NCBI RefSeq assembly: GCF_029846715.1
Contig: NZ_JARVWW010000022.1
Coordinates: 1-64,000, forward strand
Origin: Bradyrhizobium nivariense
GTDB taxonomy: Bacteria > Pseudomonadota > Alphaproteobacteria > Rhizobiales > Xanthobacteraceae
Length of the DNA stretch: 64,000 nucleotides
Direction: 5' to 3'
Shown here: in pieces, positions 26,862 through 35,808 of the stretch
Layout: each line of letters begins with the position of its first letter
Numbering within the stretch: position 1 is the stretch's first letter
The notes under the pieces: model-generated
What the model was told of the DNA's origin: nothing
Database searches by the model: none
The model's input: only the letters and a program-made list of their open reading frames with translations
Position numbers and translations under genes: made by a program

Positions 26862-27847
26862 GGCCGGCTCCCTAGGGTTTGCAAGGCGCGGATGACAGCA
26901 TTGCGCAGCAATGCGACCTTGAATCCGTTATCGGCGAGCGGCCGGGCATGCTCGACAGCTATGTCGCCGGCGGCGGCGATGGTTTGGGCGTCCAATGCGC
27001 GGCCGACCAACGCCGCTTCAGTCCGGTCGAGCCGCCACGGCAATGGCGCCACACCACCGGCGGCCAATCTCGCTCCGACGATCCAGCCGTTCTCGATCTG
27101 CAATGCCGCCGCCACCGATACGATGGCAAATTCAAATGACGCACGATCGCGAATCTTGAGATAAGTCGAGCGGCGCGCAAAGCGAGTTGCGTTCGGCACG
27201 TGAACGCCGGTGATGAGCTCACCCGGTGCCAGGTTTGTTTCATGCTCCGGCGTCTCACCGGGTAGCCTGTAGAGATCGCGCAACGGGAAGCGCCGCTCGC
27301 CCTCCGAGCCGAACACCTCGACCTCCGCGTCCAGTGCCGCCAGCGCAACGGCCAGGTCCGAGGCGTGCGTCGCGACGCATAACGGGCTTGTACCGAACAA
27401 AGCTGCCTGGCGGTTCTGGCCGGAAAGCGCGCCACATCCGCTACCGGGCTTTCGCTTGTTGCAGGCAAGCTGTTCGTTGCGAAAATACGGGCAACGCGTT
27501 CGCTGCAATAGATTGCCACCGACCGTCGCCATATTGCGTATCTGCCCGCTGGCGCTGGCCAGGATCGCCTCTGCGATCAACGGATGATATCGCGTCACAT
27601 CGGGATGGGCCGCCACATCGCTCAGCCGCGCAAGCGCGCCCAGCAAGAGTCGTCCATCGATCAATCCCACATCATCCAACGGCAGGCGCGAGATGTCCAC
27701 GATCGCCGCGGGCGTCATTGCGCCGGACTTCCACAGCTGGAGCAGGTCGGTGCCGCCGGCCAGGAACGCGGTACCCGGTTCAGACGCCTTAATCCGGGCT
27801 TCGTAAACGTTCGCCGCGCGGCCGTATTGAAACGAATGTCCGCTCAT
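26858..27847 (-). CDS. FAD-binding subunit with extra Fe-S cysteines, PaoB-like
   Basis: 329 residues; the ATG at 27847 overlaps the 2Fe-2S gene stop by four bases. FAD-binding segments are FLAGGTDLLQLWKSGAM and IRNMATVGGNLLQRTRCPYF. A four-cysteine insert follows: C-PYFRNEQLA-C-NKRKPGSG-C, then FGTSPLC with CVATHASDLAVALAAL. This spacing is that of PaoB (YagS) of E. coli, which carries an additional [4Fe-4S] cluster, rather than ordinary CoxM-type subunits. It relays electrons between the 2Fe-2S subunit and the acceptor. Middle gene of a three-gene operon. Confidence 0.88.
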   Translation of the reverse strand: MSGHSFQYGRAANVYEARIKASEPGTAFLAGGTDLLQLWKSGAMTPAAIVDISRLPLDDVGLIDGRLLLGALARLSDVAAHPDVTRYHPLIAEAILASASGQIRNMATVGGNLLQRTRCPYFRNEQLACNKRKPGSGCGALSGQNRQAALFGTSPLCVATHASDLAVALAALDAEVEVFGSEGERRFPLRDLYRLPGETPEHETNLAPGELITGVHVPNATRFARRSTYLKIRDRASFEFAIVSVAAALQIENGWIVGARLAAGGVAPLPWRLDRTEAALVGRALDAQTIAAAGDIAVEHARPLADNGFKVALLRNAVIRALQTLGSRP

Positions 27848-28314
27848 AGCCCAGCCACCTCGGCGATCGCCGCCACGATGTTTGGATAGGCGCCGCATCG
27901 GCAGAGATTGCCGCTCATGCCCTCGCGGATCGCTTCGAGATTCGCGGGCTTTTCTTCGAGCAGCGCCAACCCGGACATGATTTGCCCCGGCGTGCAATAG
28001 CCGCATTGCAATGCATCGTGTCGAATAAAGGCGGCTTGCAGCTGGTGTAACTTGTCCGCTCCGCCGACGCCCTCGATCGTGGTGATCGAGCAGCCGTCAC
28101 AGGAAGCCGCAAGCGCCAGACAGGATTTTATCCGGCGGCCCTCCGACAGCACGGTGCAGGCACCGCATGCTCCCATGTCACAGCCTTTCTTGGTGCCGGT
28201 CATGCCGAGCTTGTCCCGGAGAACGTCCAGCAGCGTGTCACAGGCAGTTGCCGGCAGTTCGTGATCCCGGCCGTTGATCTTGAGCGAAATACGGATGGAC
28301 GAACCAGGCGACAT
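27844..28314 (-). CDS. 2Fe-2S subunit, PaoA/CoxS family
   Basis: 156 residues. The plant-type cluster is bound by GCDMGACGACTVL plus a later Cys (KSCLALA). The C-terminal helical-domain cluster is bound by CGYCTPGQI and NLCRCGAYPNIV. PaoA of E. coli has a Tat signal for export; here the protein begins directly with the ferredoxin domain (MSPGSSIRISLKINGRD), so the complex is probably cytoplasmic. It is the first gene of the trio. The regulator at 28502 is divergent across 187 bases. Confidence 0.92.
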   Translation of the reverse strand: MSPGSSIRISLKINGRDHELPATACDTLLDVLRDKLGMTGTKKGCDMGACGACTVLSEGRRIKSCLALAASCDGCSITTIEGVGGADKLHQLQAAFIRHDALQCGYCTPGQIMSGLALLEEKPANLEAIREGMSGNLCRCGAYPNIVAAIAEVAGL

Positions 28315-28501
28315 GCAGTTCCCCTGAATTGTCTTGCTGGAATGGAATCTCGTCGTCCCGCTGTGGGAAGTCCGACTGGACAGCCAGTGCGGGAGTCAGT
28401 TGAGTTGATGTGCGCTATGTCCTTATAGTCACGGATTGCATGTCGCAGAAGGGCTAGTACTATCCTAGGTCTGTGAGTACCTGCATTCGGGAAACAAGAC
28501 C

Positions 28502-29275
28502 ATGCCAGACCCCAGTCGAAGTGAGTTCGGTAACTTCCTTCGTTCGCGGCGGGCCAAACTCAACCCCAAATCGGTCGGCCTTCCCGACGGGCGAAGACGT
28601 CGCGCTCCCGGCCTTCGCCGCGAGGAAGTCGCCGAACTGGCCGGGATCGGCGTAGATTGGTACATCCGGCTGGAACAGGGGCGGGCAGTCAGTCCTTCGG
28701 TCACCACGATCGACGCACTGGCGCGTGCACTGCGCCTCAGTAAAATCGAGCACGCGCATTTGCGTGCGCTGGCATCGGGGACCAATCGGCGCGCCTTCGC
28801 CCGGGAAGTCGTTCCGGCAGCCCTTCGGAATTTGGTCGAGTCCCTCAATCAACCGGCTTACATCACCGGACGACGGTGGGATGTCCTGGCGTGGAACAAG
28901 GCTGCCGCCAACATCTTTGGCTTCGATCGCTTCCCGGAAGAAGATCGCAATATTCTCATCTGCGTATTGCTCTATCCGGGGACGCGCCGGCTGTTCGGAT
29001 CAAGCTGGGCCGAGGAAGCCAAGCGTATCGTCGCACAGTTCCGTGCGACTCACGATCTCTGGGCCGGAGATCCGGCCTTCGTCGCGTTGCTGACCCGCCT
29101 TCGCGACGGCAGTCCGGAGTTTGCAGAATGGTGGGAAGCCCATGATATCCGGGGCGGCGCCGGCGGCGTCAAGCGCTTGCGACATCCCAAGAAGGGTTTG
29201 CTGCGGTTTGCGCATGCAAGTTTTCAGGCCAATGATGATCCTGACCTGAAGCTCATCATCTATTCGCCGGCCTGA
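28502..29275 (+). CDS. XRE-family regulator with MmyB-like ligand domain
   Basis: 257 residues. The HTH lies in residues 14-75: LRSRRAKLNPKSVGLPDGRR, REEVAELAGIGVDWYIRLEQ, and SVTTIDALARALRLS. Residues 95-257 match the MmyB-like domain (RWDVLAWNKAAANIFG, NILICVLLYPGTRRLFGSSW, KRLRHPKKGLLRFAHASF), which binds fatty acids in characterised members. It is divergent from the molybdenum hydroxylase operon and probably controls it. No clear palindrome is seen in the 187-base gap. Confidence 0.9.
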   Translation: MPDPSRSEFGNFLRSRRAKLNPKSVGLPDGRRRRAPGLRREEVAELAGIGVDWYIRLEQGRAVSPSVTTIDALARALRLSKIEHAHLRALASGTNRRAFAREVVPAALRNLVESLNQPAYITGRRWDVLAWNKAAANIFGFDRFPEEDRNILICVLLYPGTRRLFGSSWAEEAKRIVAQFRATHDLWAGDPAFVALLTRLRDGSPEFAEWWEAHDIRGGAGGVKRLRHPKKGLLRFAHASFQANDDPDLKLIIYSPA

Positions 29276-29592
29276 ATGGTATCGCGGCCGGCCACTCCGA
29301 GCATATCGCACCGCCGCACCTCGCCCGAAGCTTGCGTCTCATTTTGAGAGTCGCGATCATCCTGGGCCTCACGGCAGGTGCGGACTTGTAGATGCCTGCG
29401 AGCGGGGGGTTCGAGTCGGTGGTCCGCTAGCCCGGATTTCTCACGCCATTTGATCAAGCGCTGCGGCAAGTTGACGTTGGCGATACCACAGCCGGCGCCG
29501 GTCATTTGGGCATGACTTCTCGCCCGCTGCGGCGGGTCGGCCGGGTTGTTCGGGGATCACGAGACTTGGGTGTTCTCCTGTGGGCCGAGGGT
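29276..29592. other. Intergenic, no gene recognised
   Basis: About 317 bases between the XRE regulator and the IS1380 remnant. It probably includes the 3' flank of the decayed insertion element, but no terminal inverted repeat could be picked out by eye. Confidence 0.35.
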
Positions 29593-29796
29593 TCAGAGAG
29601 CCGGGCCGGCGAGCGCGGCCCAGGCTGTTCGATAGACATCGGTGTAGGGAAAGGCCGATGCCATCGAGAACTTGATTCTGCGGACGCTGATGCGGACCTG
29701 GGCGCCGATTTTGAACAGCTTCAGGCGGATGGTGCCGCATGTAGCGTCGGCGAAGCGGGTCGTGGCCAGGGCGATGCGGCGCAGCGCGCTGATCAA
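29593..29796 (-). mobile_element. IS1380-family transposase, C-terminal remnant
   Basis: The frame gives TCGTIRLKLFKIGAQVRISV, RRIKFSMASAFPYTDVY and a short tail. The LRLKLxKIGAxVRxSVRRIKxAMAS block closes IS1380 (DDE group 1) transposases. The catalytic DDE part is missing. The remnant abuts the truncated 3' end of the CoA-transferase gene, so an IS insertion followed by deletion explains that truncation. Confidence 0.65.
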
Positions 29797-30677
29797 GCCG
29801 GAATGAGCCAGCCGCGTTGATCGACACGGTCCTGACTGCTGGCAAAGCGCAGATCACTCAGCCATATCTCGCGATCGAAGGCCCGGCAAAACGCCTGCCA
29901 TTGCTCCTCGCCCACGATGGTGACGAAGAGCTTCGAGCCGTCGACGGTATCGAACAGGTCGTAGACCGGCCATGGACTGTCCTTGACCGAATAGGGGATC
30001 GACGGCTGGCCCGTGACGGTTTCGCACATCATCGCCTGCGCCATCAGGAACACATTGTTCTCGTAAAGCGCGCTCTGGATGTAGCGACCGCGGCCGGTAC
30101 GTTGTCTTTCCGCGAGTGCCGCCTGAATGGCGATCACCCCGAACATGCCGCCCATGATGTCGTTGACCGACGCGCCGGCGCGCATCGGTCGATCCGGCAA
30201 ACCGGTCATGTAGGCGAGCCCACCCATCATCTGCACCACTTCGTCGAGCGCGAGGCGGCTTTCATATGGGCCCGGCAGGTAGCCCTTGAGCGAGCAATAG
30301 ACGAGATGCGGGGCGAAGGCCGCCACCGAATCGTAGTCAAGGCCGGTACGCTTGAGCAGGCCCGGCCGAAAGTTTTCAATCAGCACGTCGCTGTTCTCGA
30401 TCAGGCGGCGTGCGACCGCCTGCCCTTCCGACGAGCTAGTGTCGATCGCTACGCTGCGCTTGTTGCGGCAATAGGTTGCGCAGAAGCCGGCCGCAGGGCC
30501 TTTGAAGTACCGGGTGCGATCACCCTTCGGCGGCTCTACCTTCACCACATCAGCGCCGAGGTCGGCGAGGATGAGCCCGCAGGTCGGCCCCATCACCATC
30601 TGGCTGAACTCCACCACGCGCAGTCCCGCCAGCGGACGAATATCATCGGCGCGTCCGGCCGTGCGCTGCTGCATCAT
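29793..30677 (-). CDS. CaiB/BaiF-type CoA-transferase, C-terminally truncated
   Basis: 294 residues from the ATG at 30677, against about 380-400 for the family. The N-terminus is typical: LAGLRVVEFSQMVMGPTCGL, ADLGADVVKVEPPKGDRTRY, NKRSVAIDTSS. The catalytic Asp lies in LALDEVVQMMGG or the adjoining loop, and the DIMGGMFGVIAIQAALAERQ segment is present. After LRFASSQDRV the sequence ends in an unrelated QRGWLIPA where the IS1380 remnant begins. The lost part includes the small domain, so activity is doubtful. It lies two bases after the HMG-CoA-lyase-like pseudogene, a usual pairing for acyl-CoA catabolism. Confidence 0.82.
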   Translation of the reverse strand: MMQQRTAGRADDIRPLAGLRVVEFSQMVMGPTCGLILADLGADVVKVEPPKGDRTRYFKGPAAGFCATYCRNKRSVAIDTSSSEGQAVARRLIENSDVLIENFRPGLLKRTGLDYDSVAAFAPHLVYCSLKGYLPGPYESRLALDEVVQMMGGLAYMTGLPDRPMRAGASVNDIMGGMFGVIAIQAALAERQRTGRGRYIQSALYENNVFLMAQAMMCETVTGQPSIPYSVKDSPWPVYDLFDTVDGSKLFVTIVGEEQWQAFCRAFDREIWLSDLRFASSQDRVDQRGWLIPA

Positions 30678-30679
30678 GG

Positions 30680-31544
30680 TCACGCGATCCTCCGCAGGGC
30701 CTTTGGAATGCCCGCCTCTTGCAGATGGCCGGTGAGATGCGTGGCTGGAATATGCGCGCTGAGAATGGCGCGCGTCGCCATCAGCCGGTCGAGGTCGATG
30801 CCGGTCGAGAGGCCCATTTCCTCCAGCATGAAGACGAGATCCTCGGTCACGATGTTGCCCCGCGCGCCAGGCGCGAAAGGGCATCCGCCGAGACCGGACA
30901 CTGCCGCATCGAAGCGGCGGACGCCAGCTTCAAGCCCGGCGACGACGTTGGCGAGTCCCATACCGAGGGTGTCGTGCAGGTGTAGCCGCAAGCTCATTGC
31001 CGCGCCCAGGTCGCCGCGCACCCCCTGAACAATCTGTTTGATCAAGGGCGGCGTGGCGTATCCGACGGTGTCGGCCAATCCGATCTTGTCGGCGCCCGCC
31101 TCGGCATAGGCTGCAGCCAATCGGCGGACCGCCCCCTCACCGATGCGACCCTCCATTGAGCAGCCGAAGGCCGTCGAGATGGCGCCCATAAGGCTTGGGC
31201 GACTGTCGGCTGGTCTGGCATTTATCGCGGCCCTCACGTTGCAGAAACCCGACGGCGTTGACGCCGGCAGCGACGGCGCGCTCAGCGCCTTTGAAATTTG
31301 GCACCAGCGCACCCATGGTGATGGCTTTGTGCGCGAGCGCGTGCGCCATGACGATATCGACATCGGCAAATTGCGGAACGACCTTGGGCGGCACGAAGGA
31401 ACCCGCGTCGACCTCGCGCACGCCCGCCGCGACGATAGCGTCGATCAGCGCGCATTTCGCGTCGGTGGGAACGAAGATATCGAGGTTCTGCAGACCGTCG
31501 CGCGGGCCAACCTCGCAAATATGGACGTCCGGCGCGTTCGGCAT
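30680..31544 (-). pseudogene. HMG-CoA-lyase-like (HMGL) protein, frameshift and deletion
   Basis: The first frame (31544 leftward) gives VHICEVGPRDGLQNLDIFVP, EVDAGSFVPPKVVPQFADVD and AVAAGVNAVGFL, the HMGL-like start with Arg-Asp metal ligands. Near 31240 the frame changes. The second part then gives LMGAISTAFGCSMEGRIGEG, GADKIGLADTVGYATPPLI, LRLHLHDTLGMGLANVVAGL and GLGGCPFAPGARGN, with the HxH metal motif and the catalytic Cys loop. Relative to the family, some residues around NVR are also missing. The other catalytic elements are intact, so the event looks recent. It probably cleaved a 3-hydroxy-3-methylacyl-CoA or citramalyl-type substrate. Confidence 0.8.
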
Positions 31545-31566
31545 CAGCTTCGATCCTCAGGGGAAG

Positions 31567-31594
31567 ATTGTTATTTATTGCCACAAAGAACAAT
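31567..31594. promoter_or_regulatory. Inverted repeat between HMGL-like gene and gntR
   Basis: ATTGTT, 16 bases, AACAAT lies in the divergent gap between the HMGL pseudogene and the GntR-type regulator, within an unusually AT-rich stretch. It could be the operator of that regulator. The spacing is wide, so confidence is low. Confidence 0.3.
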
Positions 31595-31629
31595 GTGTGC
31601 GACGCTCTGTCAAGTCCAATCGCCACGGT

Positions 31630-32559
31630 GTGCTTGTGCCGACCCTCGACAATCCCCAAAAGCGCCCGGCCAGGAATGGCGGCGCGCGGGCAACATCAAG
31701 CCGTGCCGAGCTCACGGCACACCGAATTTTGGCCATCGCACGGCGGGAGGGAATGCAGCCGGGCGACCGGTTGATCGAGCAACGCCTGGCGGACGAACTC
31801 GATCTCTCGCGTGGACCAATCCGTTTGGGACTGAAGGCACTCGCGGCCGCCGGGGTGGCGAAAAACGAGCCCAATTGCGGCTTCGTCCTAGCCAAGGGCA
31901 CGCACAGCGTGGCGGCCGAGGCCGCGCTGGCAACGTTCAGGCACGGCGACGAGGCATATACAGCGATCGCCGCCGATCGGCTCAGCGGCGACCTGCCGGC
32001 CAGCGTCACCGAATCCGAACTGATGCGTCGCTACGGACTGAGCCGGCCGGAGTTGCAGCGCCTGCTCGACCGCACGGCCGCGGAAGGCTGGATGGAGCGC
32101 ACGCCCGGCTATGGCTGGCGTTTCGCCGAGACATTGTCGAGCCCTGAGGCCTATGAACAGAGTTTGGCTTTTCGCGCCGTCATCGAGCCCGCCGCGATAA
32201 CGCAGCCAGGCTATCAACTTCCCAATGAAATCATCGAGCGGTTGCGCCAGCGCCAGCTCCGGATCCTCGGAGACGAACTTGCGCGAATGTCGCTCAGCGA
32301 AGTATTCCAGTCAGGTTGCGAATTTCACGAAGAGATTATGCGCGGCACCGACAATTCGTTCTTTGTGGAAGCGCTCAAGCGCGTGAACTCAATTCGCCGA
32401 CTGTTCGCCTACCGCACGTTTGTCGATGGACCGGGAATGCGGCGCCACATCAAAGATCATCTGCGCCTGCTCGACCTGCTCGAAGCTGGACGCAACGTCG
32501 ATGCCGCGAGCTTGATGGTGCGCCACCTGCGACGCTCTCCGCTCGCGAGCGGCGGGTGA
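31630..32559 (+). CDS. GntR-family regulator with two winged helices and FCD-like domain
   Basis: 309 residues if GTG 31630 is the start; GTG 31636 is equally possible and no strong ribosome binding site decides. The first wHTH is HRILAIARREGMQPGDRLIE, QRLADELDLSRGPIRLGLKA, LAAAGVAK. The second is ADRLSGDLPASVTESELMRR, YGLSRPELQRLLDRTAAEGW. The rest (SLAFRAVIEPAAITQPGYQL, GCEFHEEIMRGTDN, RHIKDHLRLLDLL) is an all-helical FCD-like effector domain. It is divergent from the HMGL/CoA-transferase pair, its likely target. Having two wHTH domains is unusual for the family. Confidence 0.85.
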   Translation: MLVPTLDNPQKRPARNGGARATSSRAELTAHRILAIARREGMQPGDRLIEQRLADELDLSRGPIRLGLKALAAAGVAKNEPNCGFVLAKGTHSVAAEAALATFRHGDEAYTAIAADRLSGDLPASVTESELMRRYGLSRPELQRLLDRTAAEGWMERTPGYGWRFAETLSSPEAYEQSLAFRAVIEPAAITQPGYQLPNEIIERLRQRQLRILGDELARMSLSEVFQSGCEFHEEIMRGTDNSFFVEALKRVNSIRRLFAYRTFVDGPGMRRHIKDHLRLLDLLEAGRNVDAASLMVRHLRRSPLASGG

Positions 32560-32679
32560 GCGAACCGGCTAAATAGCACGGTTTGGGGGTGCCGTTCGAA
32601 AGAGTGGACGATATTTCTTCGCCCGACGGCAGCGGCTATTAGCTGGCGAACAACATCTTTCTCGCCTCTCTCGGAGAAG

Positions 32680-33315
32680 CCGGCCCGCAGCCGAGTTCAG
32701 ATTCGCCAGCGTTTCCAGGCCCGTCGTGTCGTAGACGAAGCTCTTGGCCAAGCCATTACCGGACACGTCGGCAACGATCTGACCGACAGTCAGCCATCCT
32801 GTCGGGTCGTAGGTTATCGTCGTCACCGTCTTGCTGGCATCGGCGTTGGTGGTCGTGGTGACCGTCTGGGCGAATGCGATCGAACCGAACGATCCGGAGC
32901 CTGTCCGGGTTTCGGTGGTCGTATTGTCGGCATTCTTGACGAACGTATCGGTGACGGTGTTGTACTGGGTACCGTCATAGTCGCGGTAGGACTTTCCGAG
33001 ATCGTCCGTCCGTCGAAGCTCGTCGAGACGATGTCCTGGCGTTCGATGAACGACGGCGTCGACGAGTTGAAATAGGTGATCGTATCGGTCTTCGTGCCGT
33101 CGAGCGCAGTGACCTTGGTCTCCTGGATCAGAGCCGCACTCTGTCCAGCGAGGGTCACTGTCGATGTGCTCGAAAGGCGGTTGGCCGAGGTGACGATCGT
33201 CTCCGTATCGCCGACCCCCTGATAACCGCTGGTCGTGACCGCCACCGTCTCAGTGATGTTGCCGAAATCATCGATCGCGACACCGTCGTTGGTTGCCGCC
33301 GTGGCGTTTTGTGCG
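32680..33315 (-). pseudogene. Repeat-rich surface/RTX-type protein, fragment
   Basis: One frame gives NDGVAIDDFGNITETVAVTT, STSTVTLAGQSAALIQETKV and TALDGTKTDTITYFNSS. After ISES a one-base shift continues as YRDYDGTQYNTVTDTFVKNA, TETRTGSGSFGSIAFAQTVT and ASKTVTTITYDPTGWLTVGQ. Thr/Asp/Gly-rich repeated beta-strand patterns of this type come from very large secreted, calcium-binding rhizobial proteins. Both ends are missing and no signal or secretion domain is in the window. Confidence 0.55.
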
Positions 33316-33397
33316 AGCAGTTGGTGGACTGTCCGGCACATCGTATACAACGCTCTAAAGCGATGGATAACCTAGTCAAGACATCTCCTCGCAGCAG

Positions 33398-33678
33398 CAG
33401 CTGCTGGAAGATAATAGCCGCACCCTCGCGATCAATCTCACGGGAAAGGGCAAGCTCTTGCTTGGACGAACTGATGCCGATCGCCATCCATTTCGAGGAG
33501 GTCGCGATATCAAGCTATACGGAGGCCGAAATCTCGCGCCTCAAGATCGTATTCCGCGAAATTTATCAAAGCCTGGGATCGATCGAGCCCGAGATCGAAC
33601 CGACGAAGGCCACCGCAAAGCCAAAACAGAAATGGCCGCCAGACCGCACGCGATCGAAAACCGCGCGAAGGAATAAGC
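33398..33678 (+). pseudogene. MarR-family regulator, C-terminal fragment, frameshifted
   Basis: Frame one gives LLEDNSRTLAINLTGKGKLL, matching the wing and following helix of MarR proteins (SRTLAxxLTxKGxxLL). A frameshift near 33465 leads into DELMPIAIHFEEVAISSYTE, AEISRLKIVFREIYQSL, the MarR dimerisation helices. The HTH helices upstream are absent. A basic Lys/Arg tail follows. Non-functional relic next to the surface-protein relic. Confidence 0.5.
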
Positions 33679-33729
33679 GGAAGACCAAAGGCTTTCCTCT
33701 CTCCCGTGCGATGATTCGAAGGCCAGCAG

Positions 33730-34773
33730 CTACAGTATCAGGTCATGATGACTCGACGCCAACGACTGGTGAACAAAATCGAAGATCTGCTGGAAAGTAT
33801 GTTGCGCATTGGTCTCCAGAGTGACGTCGTGACCGGCATTCTTGACGATGAGTTGCTGGAAGTCGGACGAACTGGCGTAGAACGCGCGCTCTGCCGCAAG
33901 GCTTGATGCATCGGTCTGAAACAGCAGATCGTGATCGCCGACGACTTCGAGCACCGGAGCCGTGATTCCGGCGGAGCGAGCAGGATCGAGCGCGAACGCA
34001 AAGTTCAGTTCGGCCGCGGTCGTCGTGCCGATGTGGGAAGCGTCCCAGGCCAGGACCTTGGGCGAGGTGTTGCCGACATCATAGAACAGATTTCTGTTCT
34101 CAAGGGTCAGATACCCGGCGGGCTGGCCGGCGGCCGGCTCAAAGCTGGATACGAGTTCTCCGGCGCCAGCCGGGTTGACCTCATGCCGGAAGCCCGTGAG
34201 CACCAGTGCATTGGCATCACCGTAGTCGCCGGCTTCGGTCTGCACGATGGCCGAGCCGAGGGAGTGACCGACGAGCACGATCTTGGAGAACCCATAGCTG
34301 CTCAGGTCGCCGCTCTTGAGAGACTGAATGATCTGATGCAGTTCATCGGCCTGGTCCTGTATGGTGGTCAGATCAGCCGACGGCTTGTCGCTCAACCCGA
34401 GGCCCAGCCGATCCAGGTTCAACGTCGCGTATCCGGCACGATTGGCCGCCTCAACGAACGAGTAGTGGCCGCCATCGACGGGTGAGTCCCAATAGGTGTG
34501 GTCGTAGGTGGAGCCGGACACCAGGATCATCAGCGTCCGCCCTTCGGTCGGTCCCGGCGAATCCAGCACCGCGTGCATGTTGAAGTCGCCGGACGTCGCC
34601 GTGGGTGCAACCTGAAGCGTCAGATCCTTGTGAACGGGGGAACGGTCTTCATGACCGCCGCGATCTCCCTGATGACTGCCGAGAGCCCATCCGAGATCAC
34701 CGTCATTCCATCGGAAGTCATCGTCATTGGCTTGGCCACGAAGGCCAGGAGAAAAATTCCTTGAACTCGTCAT
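33730..34773 (-). CDS. Alpha/beta hydrolase
   Basis: 347 residues; the ATG at 34773 was chosen because AAAGGGG lies just upstream. The first 60 residues are polar and Asp/Gly/His-rich with no signal peptide. The hydrolase core follows: LMILVSGSTYDHTYWDSPVD (oxyanion strand), YATLNLDRLGLGLSD, the nucleophile elbow VLVGHSLGSAIVQ (Ser), PVLEVVGDHDLLFQ (Asp) and VKNAGHDVTLE (His). All three catalytic residues are visible. The substrate is unknown; esterase or lactonase are possible. It is monocistronic and divergent from the LuxR-type gene at 34953. Confidence 0.85.
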   Translation of the reverse strand: MTSSRNFSPGLRGQANDDDFRWNDGDLGWALGSHQGDRGGHEDRSPVHKDLTLQVAPTATSGDFNMHAVLDSPGPTEGRTLMILVSGSTYDHTYWDSPVDGGHYSFVEAANRAGYATLNLDRLGLGLSDKPSADLTTIQDQADELHQIIQSLKSGDLSSYGFSKIVLVGHSLGSAIVQTEAGDYGDANALVLTGFRHEVNPAGAGELVSSFEPAAGQPAGYLTLENRNLFYDVGNTSPKVLAWDASHIGTTTAAELNFAFALDPARSAGITAPVLEVVGDHDLLFQTDASSLAAERAFYASSSDFQQLIVKNAGHDVTLETNAQHTFQQIFDFVHQSLASSHHDLIL

Positions 34774-34952
34774 GCGGTAACCCCTTTCGACCTGCTGCAA
34801 CAATCTCAGCGTCGCGTCGCATCTGACGCTCAAGCATGCACCACCTGTTCATGGCCGCGTGCAGCATCATGGCGAGCCCGCAATCCTGTTGCTAACCAAC
34901 CTGCAAACGCCTGCGTCAAGCACGGGTGATACATACGCATGCTTTTCCGTGA

Positions 34953-35807
34953 TTGACGGAGCGCAGCCTATGTTCCATGCTGATTGTGTCTATCCCTGTT
35001 TGCTGGGATGTCCGGCAGATTGACGGAAATGCGACGCATATGGCACTCTCTGCACGAATGACCATTTCACTCTCTGCACGTGAACTCACGCTGCTGAAGC
35101 GGGTGAGCGAAGGCCTGCTGCAGCCGCTGCCTTCCGATTGGCTGTTGACCAGGCCCGATCTTGCGACAGACTTGTTGCGTCTGCTGTCGATGGATTTCGT
35201 CGGAACAACCAACTGGAATCGACGCGCCGGCCGCTATGAAAACGCCGCGTGCTCCGGGCGTGGATTGGACATGGCGCGCGCCTATGTCGAGGAATTCCAG
35301 CGCTGCGATCCGATTTCGCCTCGCCTGCGTCCACGCCGCGGTCCAACGCCGATCTATTCGGTCATCAATCGATCGGAGCTCGAGCGCACCCGGTATTACA
35401 ATGAATTTCTGCGGGTCCACCAAACGACCGACGGCATTGATCTGCATCTCTACGACGGCAACACAAATGTCGGCGACTTTCGCTTCTGGCGTGCTCCTTG
35501 CTGTGTCCCGATCGGCTCCCGCGAAGTAGCGCTGCTCACGCTGCTACAGCCGATCCTGCTGCGTGCGACGAAGGACCTGTACCATCGAACCAATACGGCC
35601 GCCGCCGGCCATCCATTCCCGCAACTCACACCCAGGGAAAACCAGGTCGTCGCGCTGGTCGCCGACGGATTGAAGGACCGCACGATTGCGCAGAATCTCG
35701 GGATCGGGTATTGGACCGTTCGTTCTCATCTCGATCATATTTTTCAAAAGCTCGAGATATCCAATCGGGCGGGCCTCATCGCGCGCGTTCATCGCGAACG
35801 TCACTAG
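34953..35807 (+). CDS. LuxR-family transcriptional regulator
   Basis: Up to 284 residues. The frame begins at TTG 34953; ATGs at 34977, 35040 and 35058 are alternatives and no ribosome binding site decides. The C-terminal HTH is clear: LTPRENQVVALVADGLKDRT, IAQNLGIGYWTVRSHLDHIF, QKLEISNRAGL. The N-terminal 200 residues form a sensor-like region (LRPRRGPTPIYSVINRSELE, YNEFLRVHQTTDGIDLHLYD) resembling GAF-like domains of LuxR solo regulators rather than a classical acyl-homoserine-lactone pocket. It may regulate the divergent hydrolase at 33730. Ligand unknown. Confidence 0.85.
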   Translation: MTERSLCSMLIVSIPVCWDVRQIDGNATHMALSARMTISLSARELTLLKRVSEGLLQPLPSDWLLTRPDLATDLLRLLSMDFVGTTNWNRRAGRYENAACSGRGLDMARAYVEEFQRCDPISPRLRPRRGPTPIYSVINRSELERTRYYNEFLRVHQTTDGIDLHLYDGNTNVGDFRFWRAPCCVPIGSREVALLTLLQPILLRATKDLYHRTNTAAAGHPFPQLTPRENQVVALVADGLKDRTIAQNLGIGYWTVRSHLDHIFQKLEISNRAGLIARVHRERH

Positions 35808-35808
35808 A

